Below are positions 25,164 to 33,843 of a stretch of 64,000 bases of DNA, piece after piece (the first letter of the stretch is position 1; each line of letters opens with the position of its first letter). The notes beneath the pieces were generated by a model. The model was not told the origin of the DNA and did no database searches. It saw nothing but the letters and a program-made list of their open reading frames with translations. The position numbers were made by a program, and so were the translations under genes. The DNA comes from a bacterium (GTDB lineage: Bacteria; Zhuqueibacterota; Zhuqueibacteria; Residuimicrobiales; Residuimicrobiaceae): NCBI GenBank assembly GCA_029554865.1, contig JAKPUX010000056.1, positions 1 to 64,000 of the forward strand, in the 5' to 3' direction.

Positions 25164-26573
25164 CTACTTGAGCACCGGTGCGCTGGGCAGGAGGGCGGTC
25201 TGCCCTCCCTCGGCGCGCATGGCGTAGTGCTGGTTTGCGGCCAGCCAGGCGCTCAGGGCCTTGAGTTCGGCGTCGCTGCCGGGAAATGGCGGCATGAAGA
25301 TGCGGATATTGTGCATGGTGCTGATATAGGCCGCCAGCTGCTCCTCATCCCATTTCTGTACAGGAAAGAGCTTCTGAAAGCGGGTGCGCACGCTGTTTAC
25401 CCCGCCAACGGTGTGGCAGCGGCTGCAGGTGAGCATGAAGAGCTCCCCTCCCGCCTCGAGCTTGTTCTCTTCGGTCACCTGGTGGTGGCGCACCCAGGTG
25501 GCGCGGGAGAGCACTCCCTCCTCCTTGAAGAGAGGATAGTCCTGGGCGCGCAGCCCGTTGGCGTAGAGGTAGCCCTGGATCACCCAGGGTTTGCGCACAA
25601 ATTCGCGCAGCCGTTCAAAGGTGCCGAGCAGGGTGGCCACAGCTATGAAAGGGATGACCAGGGCGGCGGCGGGCAGCCGCTTCGGTTTGACCACCCCCCA
25701 GAGGGCGGCGAGGGGGACAATGGCCGCCATGCCGAGCAGGAACCAGAGGATGGTCTGGTACCAGCGGGTAAAGTCCTGAGTCGCCAGTGCGACCGGGGCG
25801 TTGGCCTGCATGTAGACCGGGATGCGCTGCCAGTAAAAGATCGCGCCGGCGATGGCCACGGGCAGCCAGGCCAGCACCCAGAGGCTGATCGGGCGCACAG
25901 CGCGGCCGCGCACCTCCGCGGTGAGCTTTTTGAAGAAGGGGATGAGAAAGAGGAAAAACAACCCGGCGCCCAGAAAGGCCACGGCGGTGCGAAAGATGAG
26001 CTGGGGCAGATAAAGCGGGTTAAAAAAGGCGGTGAACATGCTCGATTCGGGCACCCACTCGTAGGAGAAGGGCACCCATTTACCGGTGTTCATCATAAAA
26101 CCGAGGATGCCGGTGATGACCGCCATGGTCAGCCATGAGAAGATGCTGAGAAAGAGGCCGACCCCGAGGTGCAGCCGCTTCTTCTCACCGCTCCAGGGCT
26201 TCCAGGTGAGAAAATAGATCATGATAAAGACCACCTCGAGGAAAAAGACCACCCATTCGGAAAACCAGGCCCAGAAAAAGACCCGGATCAGGCTGCCGAT
26301 GGCGTCGGGATTGACCAGGGCGGTGGTGAACCAGATGCCGACTCCGGTCATCGCACCGAGCGAGGTGGTGATGACGAAAAAGACGAAGGTGATTTTATAA
26401 GCCAGGTCGTCAAGTGCAGACCATTTTTTGCGGTGGGCGATCCATTCAAGCAGGGTCGCCATGGGGATGGCTCCGACCGCCATGGGATGGTTGATGATGA
26501 CATGCACGATGGCGGTGATGGCGATGAGCATGCGGTTGCCGATGAAATCGAGATGGAAAATGGGGAAATCCAT
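25164..26573 (-). CDS. CydA-like bd-superfamily subunit I with fused cytochrome c
   Basis: A 469-residue membrane protein related to cytochrome bd subunit I. ITAIVHVIINHPMAVG keeps the haem-ligand His of the first CydA helix, and WFSEWVVFFLEV matches the conserved Glu region. However the canonical [12 protein letters not shown] segment is replaced by AMTGVGIWFTTALV, so one quinol-oxidase Glu is absent. A C-terminal c-type domain with CSRCH (about residue 382) and a PPFPG tail is attached. It likely exchanges electrons with a c-type cytochrome rather than only quinol. The chosen ATG has GGAGACG upstream; a TTG 13 codons earlier is possible. Confidence 0.75.
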   Translation of the reverse strand: MDFPIFHLDFIGNRMLIAITAIVHVIINHPMAVGAIPMATLLEWIAHRKKWSALDDLAYKITFVFFVITTSLGAMTGVGIWFTTALVNPDAIGSLIRVFFWAWFSEWVVFFLEVVFIMIYFLTWKPWSGEKKRLHLGVGLFLSIFSWLTMAVITGILGFMMNTGKWVPFSYEWVPESSMFTAFFNPLYLPQLIFRTAVAFLGAGLFFLFLIPFFKKLTAEVRGRAVRPISLWVLAWLPVAIAGAIFYWQRIPVYMQANAPVALATQDFTRWYQTILWFLLGMAAIVPLAALWGVVKPKRLPAAALVIPFIAVATLLGTFERLREFVRKPWVIQGYLYANGLRAQDYPLFKEEGVLSRATWVRHHQVTEENKLEAGGELFMLTCSRCHTVGGVNSVRTRFQKLFPVQKWDEEQLAAYISTMHNIRIFMPPFPGSDAELKALSAWLAANQHYAMRAEGGQTALLPSAPVLK

Positions 26574-26619
26574 AACGCGCGTCTCCGTGGGGGGTACGGA
26601 TGCCTGTTTCAATCCCTAA

Positions 26620-26648
26620 AGTATAAAGAAAAAGAGGATTATTGGCAA
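26620..26648 (-). promoter_or_regulatory. Sigma70-type promoter of the first bd-like operon
   Basis: On the - strand TTGCCA, 17 bases, then TATACT, giving a leader of about 40 bases before the CydA-like start codon. Spacing is ideal. Confidence 0.6.
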
Positions 26649-26817
26649 GAACTAATCGCTTTTTTTGCCATTTTTCAGCCTAATTCTGCAAACCGGAAGG
26701 GCTATCTACAGCGCAGCGGCAGAAAAAGTCCCTGTACAATCAAGTATTCAACTCAAGGAATGCACTCCGGAATTCTGCTGTTATGAAGTGAGTACTCAAA
26801 CCAAGAGGAGTGATTTT

Positions 26818-27750
26818 ATGGCACAAACCAGGCCCGGTCTCTTCGCCCTGATGCGGGCGCCTTTTTTCTCCTCCATCCTCGCTCCCCTCTTCGCCGGCAC
26901 CTTGCTGGCAGTGATCGCTACCGGCCGCTTCTCCCCCGTCGGATTCGCCGTCGTGCTGGTGATGGGCCTTGCCCTGCACGCGGCTACCAACGTCTACAAT
27001 GATATTTTTGATACCCTGCAGGGGACCGACCGGATCAACCTCCACCGCAACGATTTCAGCGGGGGGAGCGGCTTCCTGCTCGAGCACCCCCACCTCCTGC
27101 CGGGGATGTACCGTATCGCCCGGGTCAGCCTGATCGTCGCCGCTGGCGCGGCGATGCTTCTCCTCTTCTTCACCCGCCACACGCTCTGGCCCTGGCTGGC
27201 CGGACTCTACCTGCTCGCGGCCTTTTTCAGCAAGTATTACACCGCCGCACCGGTTAAGCTGGCCTATCGCGGACTTGGCGAGCTGGCGGTATGGTTCGCC
27301 TTCGGGCCGATGGCCATCCTGGTCGCCGCCGTGAGCCAAAACACCCTCTTCCACCCCTTCATCATTGCCGCCATGCCGATCACCGGACTGAGCACCTCCT
27401 CCATCCTCTGGATGGGGCAGTTGATCGATCTGCAGGCCGACAGCAGCTCCGGCAAGCGCGGGCTGGTCGCCCGCACCGGCAGCAGGTTGGGCCGCTGGGG
27501 CTTTCTGGTCATCCATCTCCTTCTCATCGCCAACCTGATCGTCCTGGCCCTGATCGTTCTGCCTCAGGGTTGGCCCCTCCTCGCAGCCCTGCTCCCGTAC
27601 CTCCTCCTGCCCCGCACCTGGAAACAGGTTCTGCGCTATCACGACCAGCCCGGGGAGCTCAAGGCCGCAGCGGGATGGAATGTGCAGATTCATCTCGGCA
27701 TGACCGTCCTACTGGTCCTCGGCCTGTGCGCCGTACTCCTGTTGCACTAA
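26818..27750 (+). CDS. UbiA-family prenyltransferase (MenA-like)
   Basis: A 310-residue integral membrane enzyme with about eight to nine helices that would attach a prenyl chain to an aromatic acceptor. The first Asp-rich motif is NVYNDIFDTLQGTD, and the second is LIDLQADSSSGKRGL, both lying on the cytoplasmic side in this family. The pattern fits 1,4-dihydroxy-2-naphthoate prenyltransferase (menaquinone synthesis) but other quinone or tocochromanol acceptors are possible. AGAGGAG precedes the ATG. It is directly followed by a tocopherol-cyclase-like gene and surrounded by respiratory oxidase genes, which supports a quinone role. Confidence 0.82.
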   Translation: MAQTRPGLFALMRAPFFSSILAPLFAGTLLAVIATGRFSPVGFAVVLVMGLALHAATNVYNDIFDTLQGTDRINLHRNDFSGGSGFLLEHPHLLPGMYRIARVSLIVAAGAAMLLLFFTRHTLWPWLAGLYLLAAFFSKYYTAAPVKLAYRGLGELAVWFAFGPMAILVAAVSQNTLFHPFIIAAMPITGLSTSSILWMGQLIDLQADSSSGKRGLVARTGSRLGRWGFLVIHLLLIANLIVLALIVLPQGWPLLAALLPYLLLPRTWKQVLRYHDQPGELKAAAGWNVQIHLGMTVLLVLGLCAVLLLH

Positions 27751-27771
27751 TCCTTCACCCTGCGGAGAGCC

Positions 27772-28773
27772 ATGCTCACCTCCATACGAACGTTCCTCCA
27801 TCCGGAGGGTTATCACGGAAAAAAGCGCAGGCCGCCCTTTTTCGAGGGCTGGTTCTACAAATGCGTCGATGCCCGCGGTGAAAACCGCCTGGCGGTGATC
27901 CCCGGCATCGCTCTGCACCGGGAGCCGGAACAGGACCACGCCTTCATCCAGATCCTGGATGGCCGCAGCGGCCGCAGCTATTACCATCGCCTGCAGGCCA
28001 GCCAATTCAGCGCCTCGCCTCGCAGCCTTGAGCAGTGCATCGGTTCCAACCGCTTCAGCCGTGGGGGCATGGCTCTCGAGATCACAGGCGAAGAATGGCA
28101 GCTCAAGGGGGAGCTCTGTTTCGGCCCTTTCACCCCATGGCCGGTCACGCTGCGCTCCCCAGGCGCCATGGGCTGGTACGCCTGGGCCCCCTTCATGGAG
28201 TGCAATCACGGGGTAGTCAGCTTCGACCACGAACTCGGCGGGAAGGTGATCCTCAACGGTGAGGAGATCGACTTTAACGGCGGCCGCGGCTATATCGAAA
28301 AAGATTGGGGCCGTTCCTTCCCCCAAGCCTACATCTGGCTGCAGAGCAACCATTTCCCGGTCCCGGGGACCAGCTTCATGGCCTCAGTCGCCATCATCCC
28401 CTGGCTGGGCAGAGCCTTTCCGGGCTTCATCATCGGGCTGCACCACCGCCACCACCTCTACCGCCTCGCCACCTATACTGGCGCCCTTCTTGAGGCCCTC
28501 GAGGTCGGCGATGCAGAGATCCTGCTGCAGATCTGCGACCGCCAGCACCGCCTCTCCGTCCGCGCCGAGCGCTCCGCCACCGGTCTGCTGCACTCGCCCA
28601 CGCCGCAGGGCATGCAGGGCCGCATCGCCGAAACCCTCGGCGGCACCATCTCGCTGCGGCTCGACCGCATGGACACCAGAGAGACCATCCTGGAGCAGAC
28701 CGGGCTGCACGCCGGCATCGACGCCGCCGGGGATCTGCCTGCCCTGCTCGCGCTCCTGCATCGTAATTCCTAG
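27772..28773 (+). CDS. Tocopherol cyclase-like protein
   Basis: A 333-residue protein of the tocopherol cyclase (VTE1) family. Signature stretches are HPEGYHGKKRRPPFFEGWFY near the N-terminus, GWYAWAPFMECNHGVVS, and GRGYIEKDWGRSFPQAYIW followed by LQSNHF. Plant and cyanobacterial members close the chromanol ring on prenylated quinols. Homologues in non-photosynthetic bacteria have unclear roles. It begins 21 bases after the UbiA-family gene with GGAGAG as ribosome-binding site, so the two form an operon. Together they suggest modification of a prenylated quinone; the product is unknown. Confidence 0.82.
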   Translation: MLTSIRTFLHPEGYHGKKRRPPFFEGWFYKCVDARGENRLAVIPGIALHREPEQDHAFIQILDGRSGRSYYHRLQASQFSASPRSLEQCIGSNRFSRGGMALEITGEEWQLKGELCFGPFTPWPVTLRSPGAMGWYAWAPFMECNHGVVSFDHELGGKVILNGEEIDFNGGRGYIEKDWGRSFPQAYIWLQSNHFPVPGTSFMASVAIIPWLGRAFPGFIIGLHHRHHLYRLATYTGALLEALEVGDAEILLQICDRQHRLSVRAERSATGLLHSPTPQGMQGRIAETLGGTISLRLDRMDTRETILEQTGLHAGIDAAGDLPALLALLHRNS

Positions 28774-28969
28774 GGTCCGCTCCCAACTGCCGCCACAGCG
28801 CCCAGCCCTCACAAGAACACACCTCACGGAAGCTGGCGCTATCGCCCGGTTCAAAAGAGTCGGAGTTGCCGCCCTTACGGTGCATTCCCGCAAGATTCCC
28901 GTTGCCTTTTTCCTCCGGATTGCCTAATTTGGCAGGTCAGAGTGCCCATTCAGCAGCCAGGAAATGCCC

Positions 28970-30037
28970 ATGCCTCTTTTTTACCGTTGGACCACCGTCA
29001 TCCTGCCCTGTCTTGTCGCCGCCCTGCTCGCCGGCAGCGGCTGCGAAAAACAGAGCACCGCTCCCAAAAAAAGCGCACCCAAATACCAGCCGATCACCGC
29101 GCCCCTCGATCCCTTCGCCGTCAACCAGCGCCTTGCCAAATCGGTCAATTTCGGCAATGCCCTCGAGGCCCCCAACGAGGGGGAGTGGGGCCTCACCCTC
29201 GAGGCGCGCTATTTCCAGCTCCTCGACGAGGCCGGCTTTTCCGGCATCCGCCTGCCCGTCCGCTGGTCGACGCACGCCCAGAACGCCAGCCCCTACACCA
29301 TCTCCCCCGCTTTTTTCGACCGCATCGACTGGGCGGTGGAACAGGCCCTCGACCGCGGCATGGCCATCGTCATCAATATGCACCACTATGAGGAGATCTT
29401 TACCGATCCCCCCAGCCACAAGGAGCGCTTTCTGGGGATGTGGCGGCAGATCGCCGAGCATTACAAGGAGTATCCGGCCGACCTGCTCTTTGAGCCCCTC
29501 AACGAGCCCAATACCAATCTGACCTCCCCCCTTTGGAACCAGTACCTGGCCGAGGTGATCGCCGTCATCCGCGAGTCCAACCCCTACCGCACCATTGTGA
29601 TCGGCCCAGTGGACTGGAACAGCTACGCTTCACTGAACAAGCTGGTGCTGCCAGCCGGTGAGAACAACCTCATCATCACCTTTCATTACTACAATCCCTT
29701 CCACTTCACCCACCAGGGAGCGAGCTGGGCCTCCGGCTCCGATGCCTGGCTGGGGACAACCTGGGGATCTGCGGCCGACATGACCACCCTGCAAAACGAG
29801 CTGGAGGTGGCGCGGAACTGGGCGCGCACCAACAACCGGCCCCTCTTCATGGGGGAATTCGGCGCCTTTAACAAGGCGGACATGAACAGCCGCAAACTCT
29901 GGACCGAGGCAGTGGCGCGGCAGGCGGAGAATCGCGCCATGAGCTGGGGCTATTGGGAGTTCGGTTCGGGCTTCGCCATCTACAACCTCAGCAAAAATGA
30001 ATGGTACCTGCCGCTGCTCAAGGCCCTCATCCCCTGA
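28970..30037 (+). CDS. GH5 endoglucanase-like lipoprotein
   Basis: A 355-residue exported glycoside hydrolase family 5 enzyme, probably a cellulase or related beta-1,4-glucanase. A lipoprotein signal ends at LLAGSGC. The (beta/alpha)8 barrel shows GIRLPVRWS, VINMHHYEE, LFEPLNEPN (acid/base Glu), ITFHYYNPFHFTH and LFMGEFGAF (nucleophile Glu). The start was set at the second of two close ATG codons, because AGGA lies 7 bases ahead of it. It stands between the tocopherol-cyclase-like gene and cydA. With the GH43 and phytase genes it points to use of plant material. Confidence 0.88.
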   Translation: MPLFYRWTTVILPCLVAALLAGSGCEKQSTAPKKSAPKYQPITAPLDPFAVNQRLAKSVNFGNALEAPNEGEWGLTLEARYFQLLDEAGFSGIRLPVRWSTHAQNASPYTISPAFFDRIDWAVEQALDRGMAIVINMHHYEEIFTDPPSHKERFLGMWRQIAEHYKEYPADLLFEPLNEPNTNLTSPLWNQYLAEVIAVIRESNPYRTIVIGPVDWNSYASLNKLVLPAGENNLIITFHYYNPFHFTHQGASWASGSDAWLGTTWGSAADMTTLQNELEVARNWARTNNRPLFMGEFGAFNKADMNSRKLWTEAVARQAENRAMSWGYWEFGSGFAIYNLSKNEWYLPLLKALIP

Positions 30038-30109
30038 CGGGCGGCGCCCCACAGGACCGGCAGCAGCGGGCTGACCGCAAAGCCGCTAACCCAACACGGG
30101 AGTGACCCC

Positions 30110-31456
30110 ATGGATGTTTTCCTGCTCTCGCGACTGCAGTTCGCCTTCACTATTGCCTTTCACTACATCTTTCCGCCGCTGAGCATTGGCCTGGGCGTGC
30201 TGCTGGTGATCATGGAGGCGCGCTGGCTTAAGACCAGAGATCCGCTCTATCTGGAGATGACCAAATTCTGGGCGCGTATTTTCGGGCTCATTTTCGCCCT
30301 GGGGGTTGCTTCCGGAATCGTCATGGAGTTTCAGTTCGGCACCAACTGGTCGATCTACTCCCGCTACGTCGGGGACGTCTTCGGCAGCGCCCTGGCCGCA
30401 GAGGGGATCTTTGCCTTCTTTCTTGAATCGGGCTTTCTCGCCATCCTGCTCTTCGGCTGGAACCGGGTCAAGCCCGTCACCCATTTCCTCGCCACCTGCA
30501 TGGTCGCGCTGGGGGCCCATTTCAGTGCTGTGTGGATCATCGTCGCCAACTCCTGGCAGCAGACCCCGGCGGGGCACCATATCGTCGGCTTCGGCACTGG
30601 CCTGCGCGCCGAGATTGTCGATTTCTGGCAGGTGGTATTCAATCCCTCCTCCCTGCACCGCCTCAGCCACACCCTCGCGGGAGCCTGGCAGGCCGGGGCT
30701 TTTCTCGCCCTCAGTGTCGCCGCCTATTATCTACTGCGTAATAAACACATCGCCTTCAGCAAGGCCACCCTCAGGATTGCCCTGCCCGTGGCCATGATCG
30801 CCTCACTGCTGCAGCTTCTGACCGGCCACGCCAGCGCCAGCGGCGTCGCCCGCAACCAGCCGGCCAAACTGGCCGCCTTCGAGGGACACTATCCCGCCAG
30901 CGCCCCGGCCGACATGTACCTCTTCGGCTGGGTCAATCAGGAGAAGGAGCGGGTGCAGCTCGGTCTCAGGATCCCCGGCATGCTGAGCTGGATGGTCCAT
31001 GGCGACAGCAAAGCCCCGCTGACTGGCCTGCAGGCCTTCCCGCCGGACGATCGCCCACCGGTCAATCTGGTCTTCCAAACCTACCATCTCATGGTCCTGC
31101 TCGGCATGGGTCTGATCGGACTCTCCCTGCTCGCGCTGCTGCTCCAGTTCCGGAATCGTCTCAGTGAACAGCGCTGGCTGCTCTGGATCTTCGTTTTCGC
31201 TGTGCTTGGGCCGCAAGCGGCCAACCAGCTCGGCTGGGCCTCCGCCGAGGTCGGGCGCCAGCCCTGGATCGTGCAGAACCTGCTCAGGACTCGCGACGCT
31301 TTTTCACCCAACGTTTCGGGAGGCGAGCTTCTCTTCTCCCTGGTGATGTTTTTCATCGTTTACGCGCTGCTTCTGGCCCTGTTCATCTACCTGCTCAATG
31401 ATAAAATCCAGCATGGGCCCGAAGAACGCACCAGCATGGAGGGACACCGCGCATGA
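30110..31456 (+). CDS. cydA: Cytochrome bd ubiquinol oxidase subunit I
   Basis: A 448-residue canonical CydA. It shows the first-helix His in [17 protein letters not shown], the Glu-bearing [46 protein letters not shown] with a haem His, and a short Q-loop beginning [20 protein letters not shown], which keeps the quinol-site Lys and Glu. It reduces oxygen to water with quinol electrons at the inner membrane and has high oxygen affinity. GGGAG precedes the ATG. Its TGA overlaps the cydB start (ATGA). It contrasts with the two haem-c bd-like proteins nearby, which lack the MEFQFGTNW motif. Confidence 0.96.
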   Translation: MDVFLLSRLQFAFTIAFHYIFPPLSIGLGVLLVIMEARWLKTRDPLYLEMTKFWARIFGLIFALGVASGIVMEFQFGTNWSIYSRYVGDVFGSALAAEGIFAFFLESGFLAILLFGWNRVKPVTHFLATCMVALGAHFSAVWIIVANSWQQTPAGHHIVGFGTGLRAEIVDFWQVVFNPSSLHRLSHTLAGAWQAGAFLALSVAAYYLLRNKHIAFSKATLRIALPVAMIASLLQLLTGHASASGVARNQPAKLAAFEGHYPASAPADMYLFGWVNQEKERVQLGLRIPGMLSWMVHGDSKAPLTGLQAFPPDDRPPVNLVFQTYHLMVLLGMGLIGLSLLALLLQFRNRLSEQRWLLWIFVFAVLGPQAANQLGWASAEVGRQPWIVQNLLRTRDAFSPNVSGGELLFSLVMFFIVYALLLALFIYLLNDKIQHGPEERTSMEGHRA

Positions 31457-32481
31457 ACCTGGCCTTCGATCTCAATACCATCTGGTTTTTCCTGGTGGGT
31501 GTTCTCTTCGCCGGCTATGCCATGCTCGACGGCTTTGATCTTGGCGTCGGCGCCCTCCACCTCTTCACCCGCGGCGACGAGAACCGCCGCATCCTGCTCA
31601 ACGCCATCGCCCCGATCTGGGACGGCAACGAGGTCTGGCTGGTCACCGGCGGGGGCGCGCTTTTCGCCGCCTTCCCCGAGGTCTACGCGACCGCTTTCTC
31701 CGGTTTTTACGTCGCCTTTATGCTTCTGCTCTTCGGGCTGATTTTCCGGGCGGTGGCTATCGAGTTCCGCAGCAAACAGCCGATGGCCTGGTGGCGACGA
31801 TTCTGGGATATAAGCTTCAGCCTCAGCAGCATCCTCTCGAGCCTGCTCATCGGGGTGGCCCTCGGCAACATGGCCTGGGGTGTCCCCCTCGACGCCCAGG
31901 GCAATTTCAACGGCTCTTTCTGGAGCCTGATTCATCCCTACAGCGTGCTGGTCGGCCTCTGCACCGTCGCCCTCTTCACCATGCACGGCTCGATCTACCT
32001 GGTGTTGAAAACCGAAGGGGCGCTGCAGCAGCAGGTCCGCGAGTGGAGCCGGTCGACCATCATCTCCTTTGTCCTTTTTTATATCACCGTCACCATGTTC
32101 ACCCTGCTCTACGTGCCGCACATGACCGATACCATCCGCGCCAATCCCTGGCTCTTCCTGGTCGCACTGGTCAACATGCTCGCCATCGCCAATATCCCGC
32201 GCGAGATTTTTCACGGCCGTGAGATGCGCGCCTTTCTGTCGAGCTGCGCGGCGGTGATCGCCCTGCTCCTGCTCTTCGGCATCGGCACCTATCCGAACCT
32301 GGTCTATTCCAACCCCCAACCCGCCAACAGCCTGACTATCTACAACGCCGCCTCCTCGCGAAAGACCCTGCAGATCATGCTCATCATCGCCCTCTGCGGG
32401 GTGCCAATGGTGCTCGCCTATACCGGCAGCATCTACTGGATCTTCCGCGGCAAGGTCAAACTCGACGCACACAGTTATTAG
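31453..32481 (+). CDS. cydB: Cytochrome bd ubiquinol oxidase subunit II
   Basis: A 342-residue membrane subunit with about eight to nine helices that pairs with CydA. Hallmarks are GYAMLDGFDLGVGALHLF and IAPIWDGNEVWLVTGGGALFAAFPEVYA, including the conserved acidic residue used for proton uptake. The chain length is normal for the family. It overlaps cydA by four bases, so the two are translated together. No small CydX-type gene was evident right after it. Confidence 0.96.
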   Translation: MNLAFDLNTIWFFLVGVLFAGYAMLDGFDLGVGALHLFTRGDENRRILLNAIAPIWDGNEVWLVTGGGALFAAFPEVYATAFSGFYVAFMLLLFGLIFRAVAIEFRSKQPMAWWRRFWDISFSLSSILSSLLIGVALGNMAWGVPLDAQGNFNGSFWSLIHPYSVLVGLCTVALFTMHGSIYLVLKTEGALQQQVREWSRSTIISFVLFYITVTMFTLLYVPHMTDTIRANPWLFLVALVNMLAIANIPREIFHGREMRAFLSSCAAVIALLLLFGIGTYPNLVYSNPQPANSLTIYNAASSRKTLQIMLIIALCGVPMVLAYTGSIYWIFRGKVKLDAHSY

Positions 32482-32612
32482 AGGAGTGGGGTGCAGAATG
32501 CAGCAGGATGAGGCGGACGCCCGCCATCGACCCTGCCGGGACGAATAAATGCGAGATCGTTTGTGTTTAAGCAATCACACGCCACAAACAGCCTTGCTTT
32601 TTGGAGAATAAC

Positions 32613-33179
32613 ATGACCAGAATCCTGCTCATCACCCTTTTGCTCATCGGGGCCGCCATGGCCCAGGAGCCGCCCGTAACGACAGCGGTTGTACCGGTGA
32701 CGGCCGCCGCGTCCGACAGCCTCAACCCCCATCTCCTCCCCTTCAAGCCCTATTTGAACCGGACCTGGAAGGGCACCTTCGCACAGGAGCCCGGCCAGGC
32801 CCTGGTCACCGACATCTCCCGTTGGGAGCGCATACTTAACGGCCAGGCCATCCGCATGACCCACTCGGTGGATGAGGGCGTCTATGGCGGCGAGACCATC
32901 CTCTTCTGGGACCCGAGCCTGGGGAGCCTGGTCTACTACTATTTTACCACGGCCGGCTTTTTCACCCATGGCACCATGAGCTTCAACGGGGACAAATGGG
33001 TGGCCCATGAGATGGTCGAGAACAACGCCAACGGCATCACCGAGGTGCGCAGCACCAGCGAATTTCTGCCCGACGGCACCATGCAGTCCGTCGCCGAGTT
33101 TCTGCAGAACGGTCAATGGGTGCACGGCCACACCATCCGCTACGTCGAATCCCCCGGCAGCCCCCTGATCTTCAAATAG
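32613..33179 (+). CDS. Small secreted protein of unknown function
   Basis: A 188-residue protein with a clear signal peptide (MTRILLITLLLIGAAMAQ). The mature part begins with a Pro/Thr/Val-rich linker and then a beta-rich domain: LLPFKPYLNRTWKG, WERILNGQAIRMTHSV, ETILFWDPSLGSLVYYYF, GTMSFNGDKW and MQSVAEFLQNGQWV. This looks like a lipocalin-type small-molecule barrel similar to DUF1579-like proteins, but I cannot name the family with certainty. GGAG lies 6 bases before the ATG. It is followed by a strong terminator. Confidence 0.7.
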   Translation: MTRILLITLLLIGAAMAQEPPVTTAVVPVTAAASDSLNPHLLPFKPYLNRTWKGTFAQEPGQALVTDISRWERILNGQAIRMTHSVDEGVYGGETILFWDPSLGSLVYYYFTTAGFFTHGTMSFNGDKWVAHEMVENNANGITEVRSTSEFLPDGTMQSVAEFLQNGQWVHGHTIRYVESPGSPLIFK

Positions 33180-33220
33180 GCCGCCTGGCAGCGTTTGATC
33201 CAGGACGATTCGCCTGTAAT

Positions 33221-33255
33221 AAAAAAAGGCCTCCCCAGCGGGAGGCCTTTTTTTT
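33221..33255. terminator. Bidirectional rho-independent terminator
   Basis: Hairpin GGCCTCCC / GGGAGGCC with loop CAGC, flanked by A7 and T8. It lies between the convergent small secreted protein and ferritin-like genes and works in both directions. Confidence 0.92.
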
Positions 33256-33282
33256 GGCAGCGTTTCAAAAAGAAGGGCGGAT

Positions 33283-33777
33283 CTACTTCTTGAGCATGAA
33301 ATTCAGATCCTCGAGCAGGGCCTGCAGATCCTCCTCGTGCATCACTTCATCCTGGAGGATTTGCACCGCCATGTTGTAGGTGACCGGATCCTTCATGCCG
33401 ACCTCCTGGAGCAGGGCGTTGTAGACAGAGATGGCGCACTGCTCGCCCTTGATGTTCTGGCCGAGGATCATCTTGACAAAGGGATCAGCGGGTTCATCAT
33501 AGCCGCAGGTGCTCATTTTGAACCACTGCTGCGGCGTCGTCAGGGGGGTGCCGCCGAGCTGGATGATGCGGTTGGCGACCATATCCGCATGGCGCAGTTC
33601 GTCGGCAGCGTGCTGGATCAGCTCAGCAATCACCGCATCCTTCATCGGTCCGGCGATGACCTTGGCCCCAAGCCAGTACTGATAGTAGGCCAGCCACTCA
33701 TCGGCGAAGGCCTTGTTGAGCAGCTCGATGACATGGTCGACATTCATGCCGACGATTTCGCGTCCTTTTGTTCCCAT
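33283..33777 (-). CDS. Ferritin-like DPSL/bacterioferritin-type protein
   Basis: A 164-residue four-helix-bundle iron protein. The di-iron ligands are visible as Glu in AFADEWLAYYQYW, the ExxH in AADELRHADM, Glu in IKGEQCAISVYN and the second ExxH in QDEVMHEEDL. Two cysteines, in MSTCGYDEPADP and GEQCAI, lie close to the di-iron site. That pair is a feature of Dps-like (DPSL, or thioferritin) proteins that consume hydrogen peroxide while storing iron. AAGGAG precedes the ATG. Its neighbours are oxygen reductases, consistent with oxidative-stress defence. Plain bacterioferritin is the alternative. Confidence 0.8.
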   Translation of the reverse strand: MGTKGREIVGMNVDHVIELLNKAFADEWLAYYQYWLGAKVIAGPMKDAVIAELIQHAADELRHADMVANRIIQLGGTPLTTPQQWFKMSTCGYDEPADPFVKMILGQNIKGEQCAISVYNALLQEVGMKDPVTYNMAVQILQDEVMHEEDLQALLEDLNFMLKK

Positions 33778-33843
33778 AACGTCTCCTTGGTTGCATGGGC
33801 CCGCGCAGGACGAGGCCCGGTTTTGTTCACTGCCCGCTTTGGA

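Noticed and set aside
28774-28969. Possible tRNA-like T-arm (cggttcaaaagagtc) before the GH5 gene
   Set aside because: No matching acceptor or anticodon arms could be built around it.
32559-32589. Inverted repeat GTTTGTG / CACAAAC upstream of the small secreted protein gene
   Set aside because: Only seven bases with a 17-base gap; could occur by chance and no regulator is linked.
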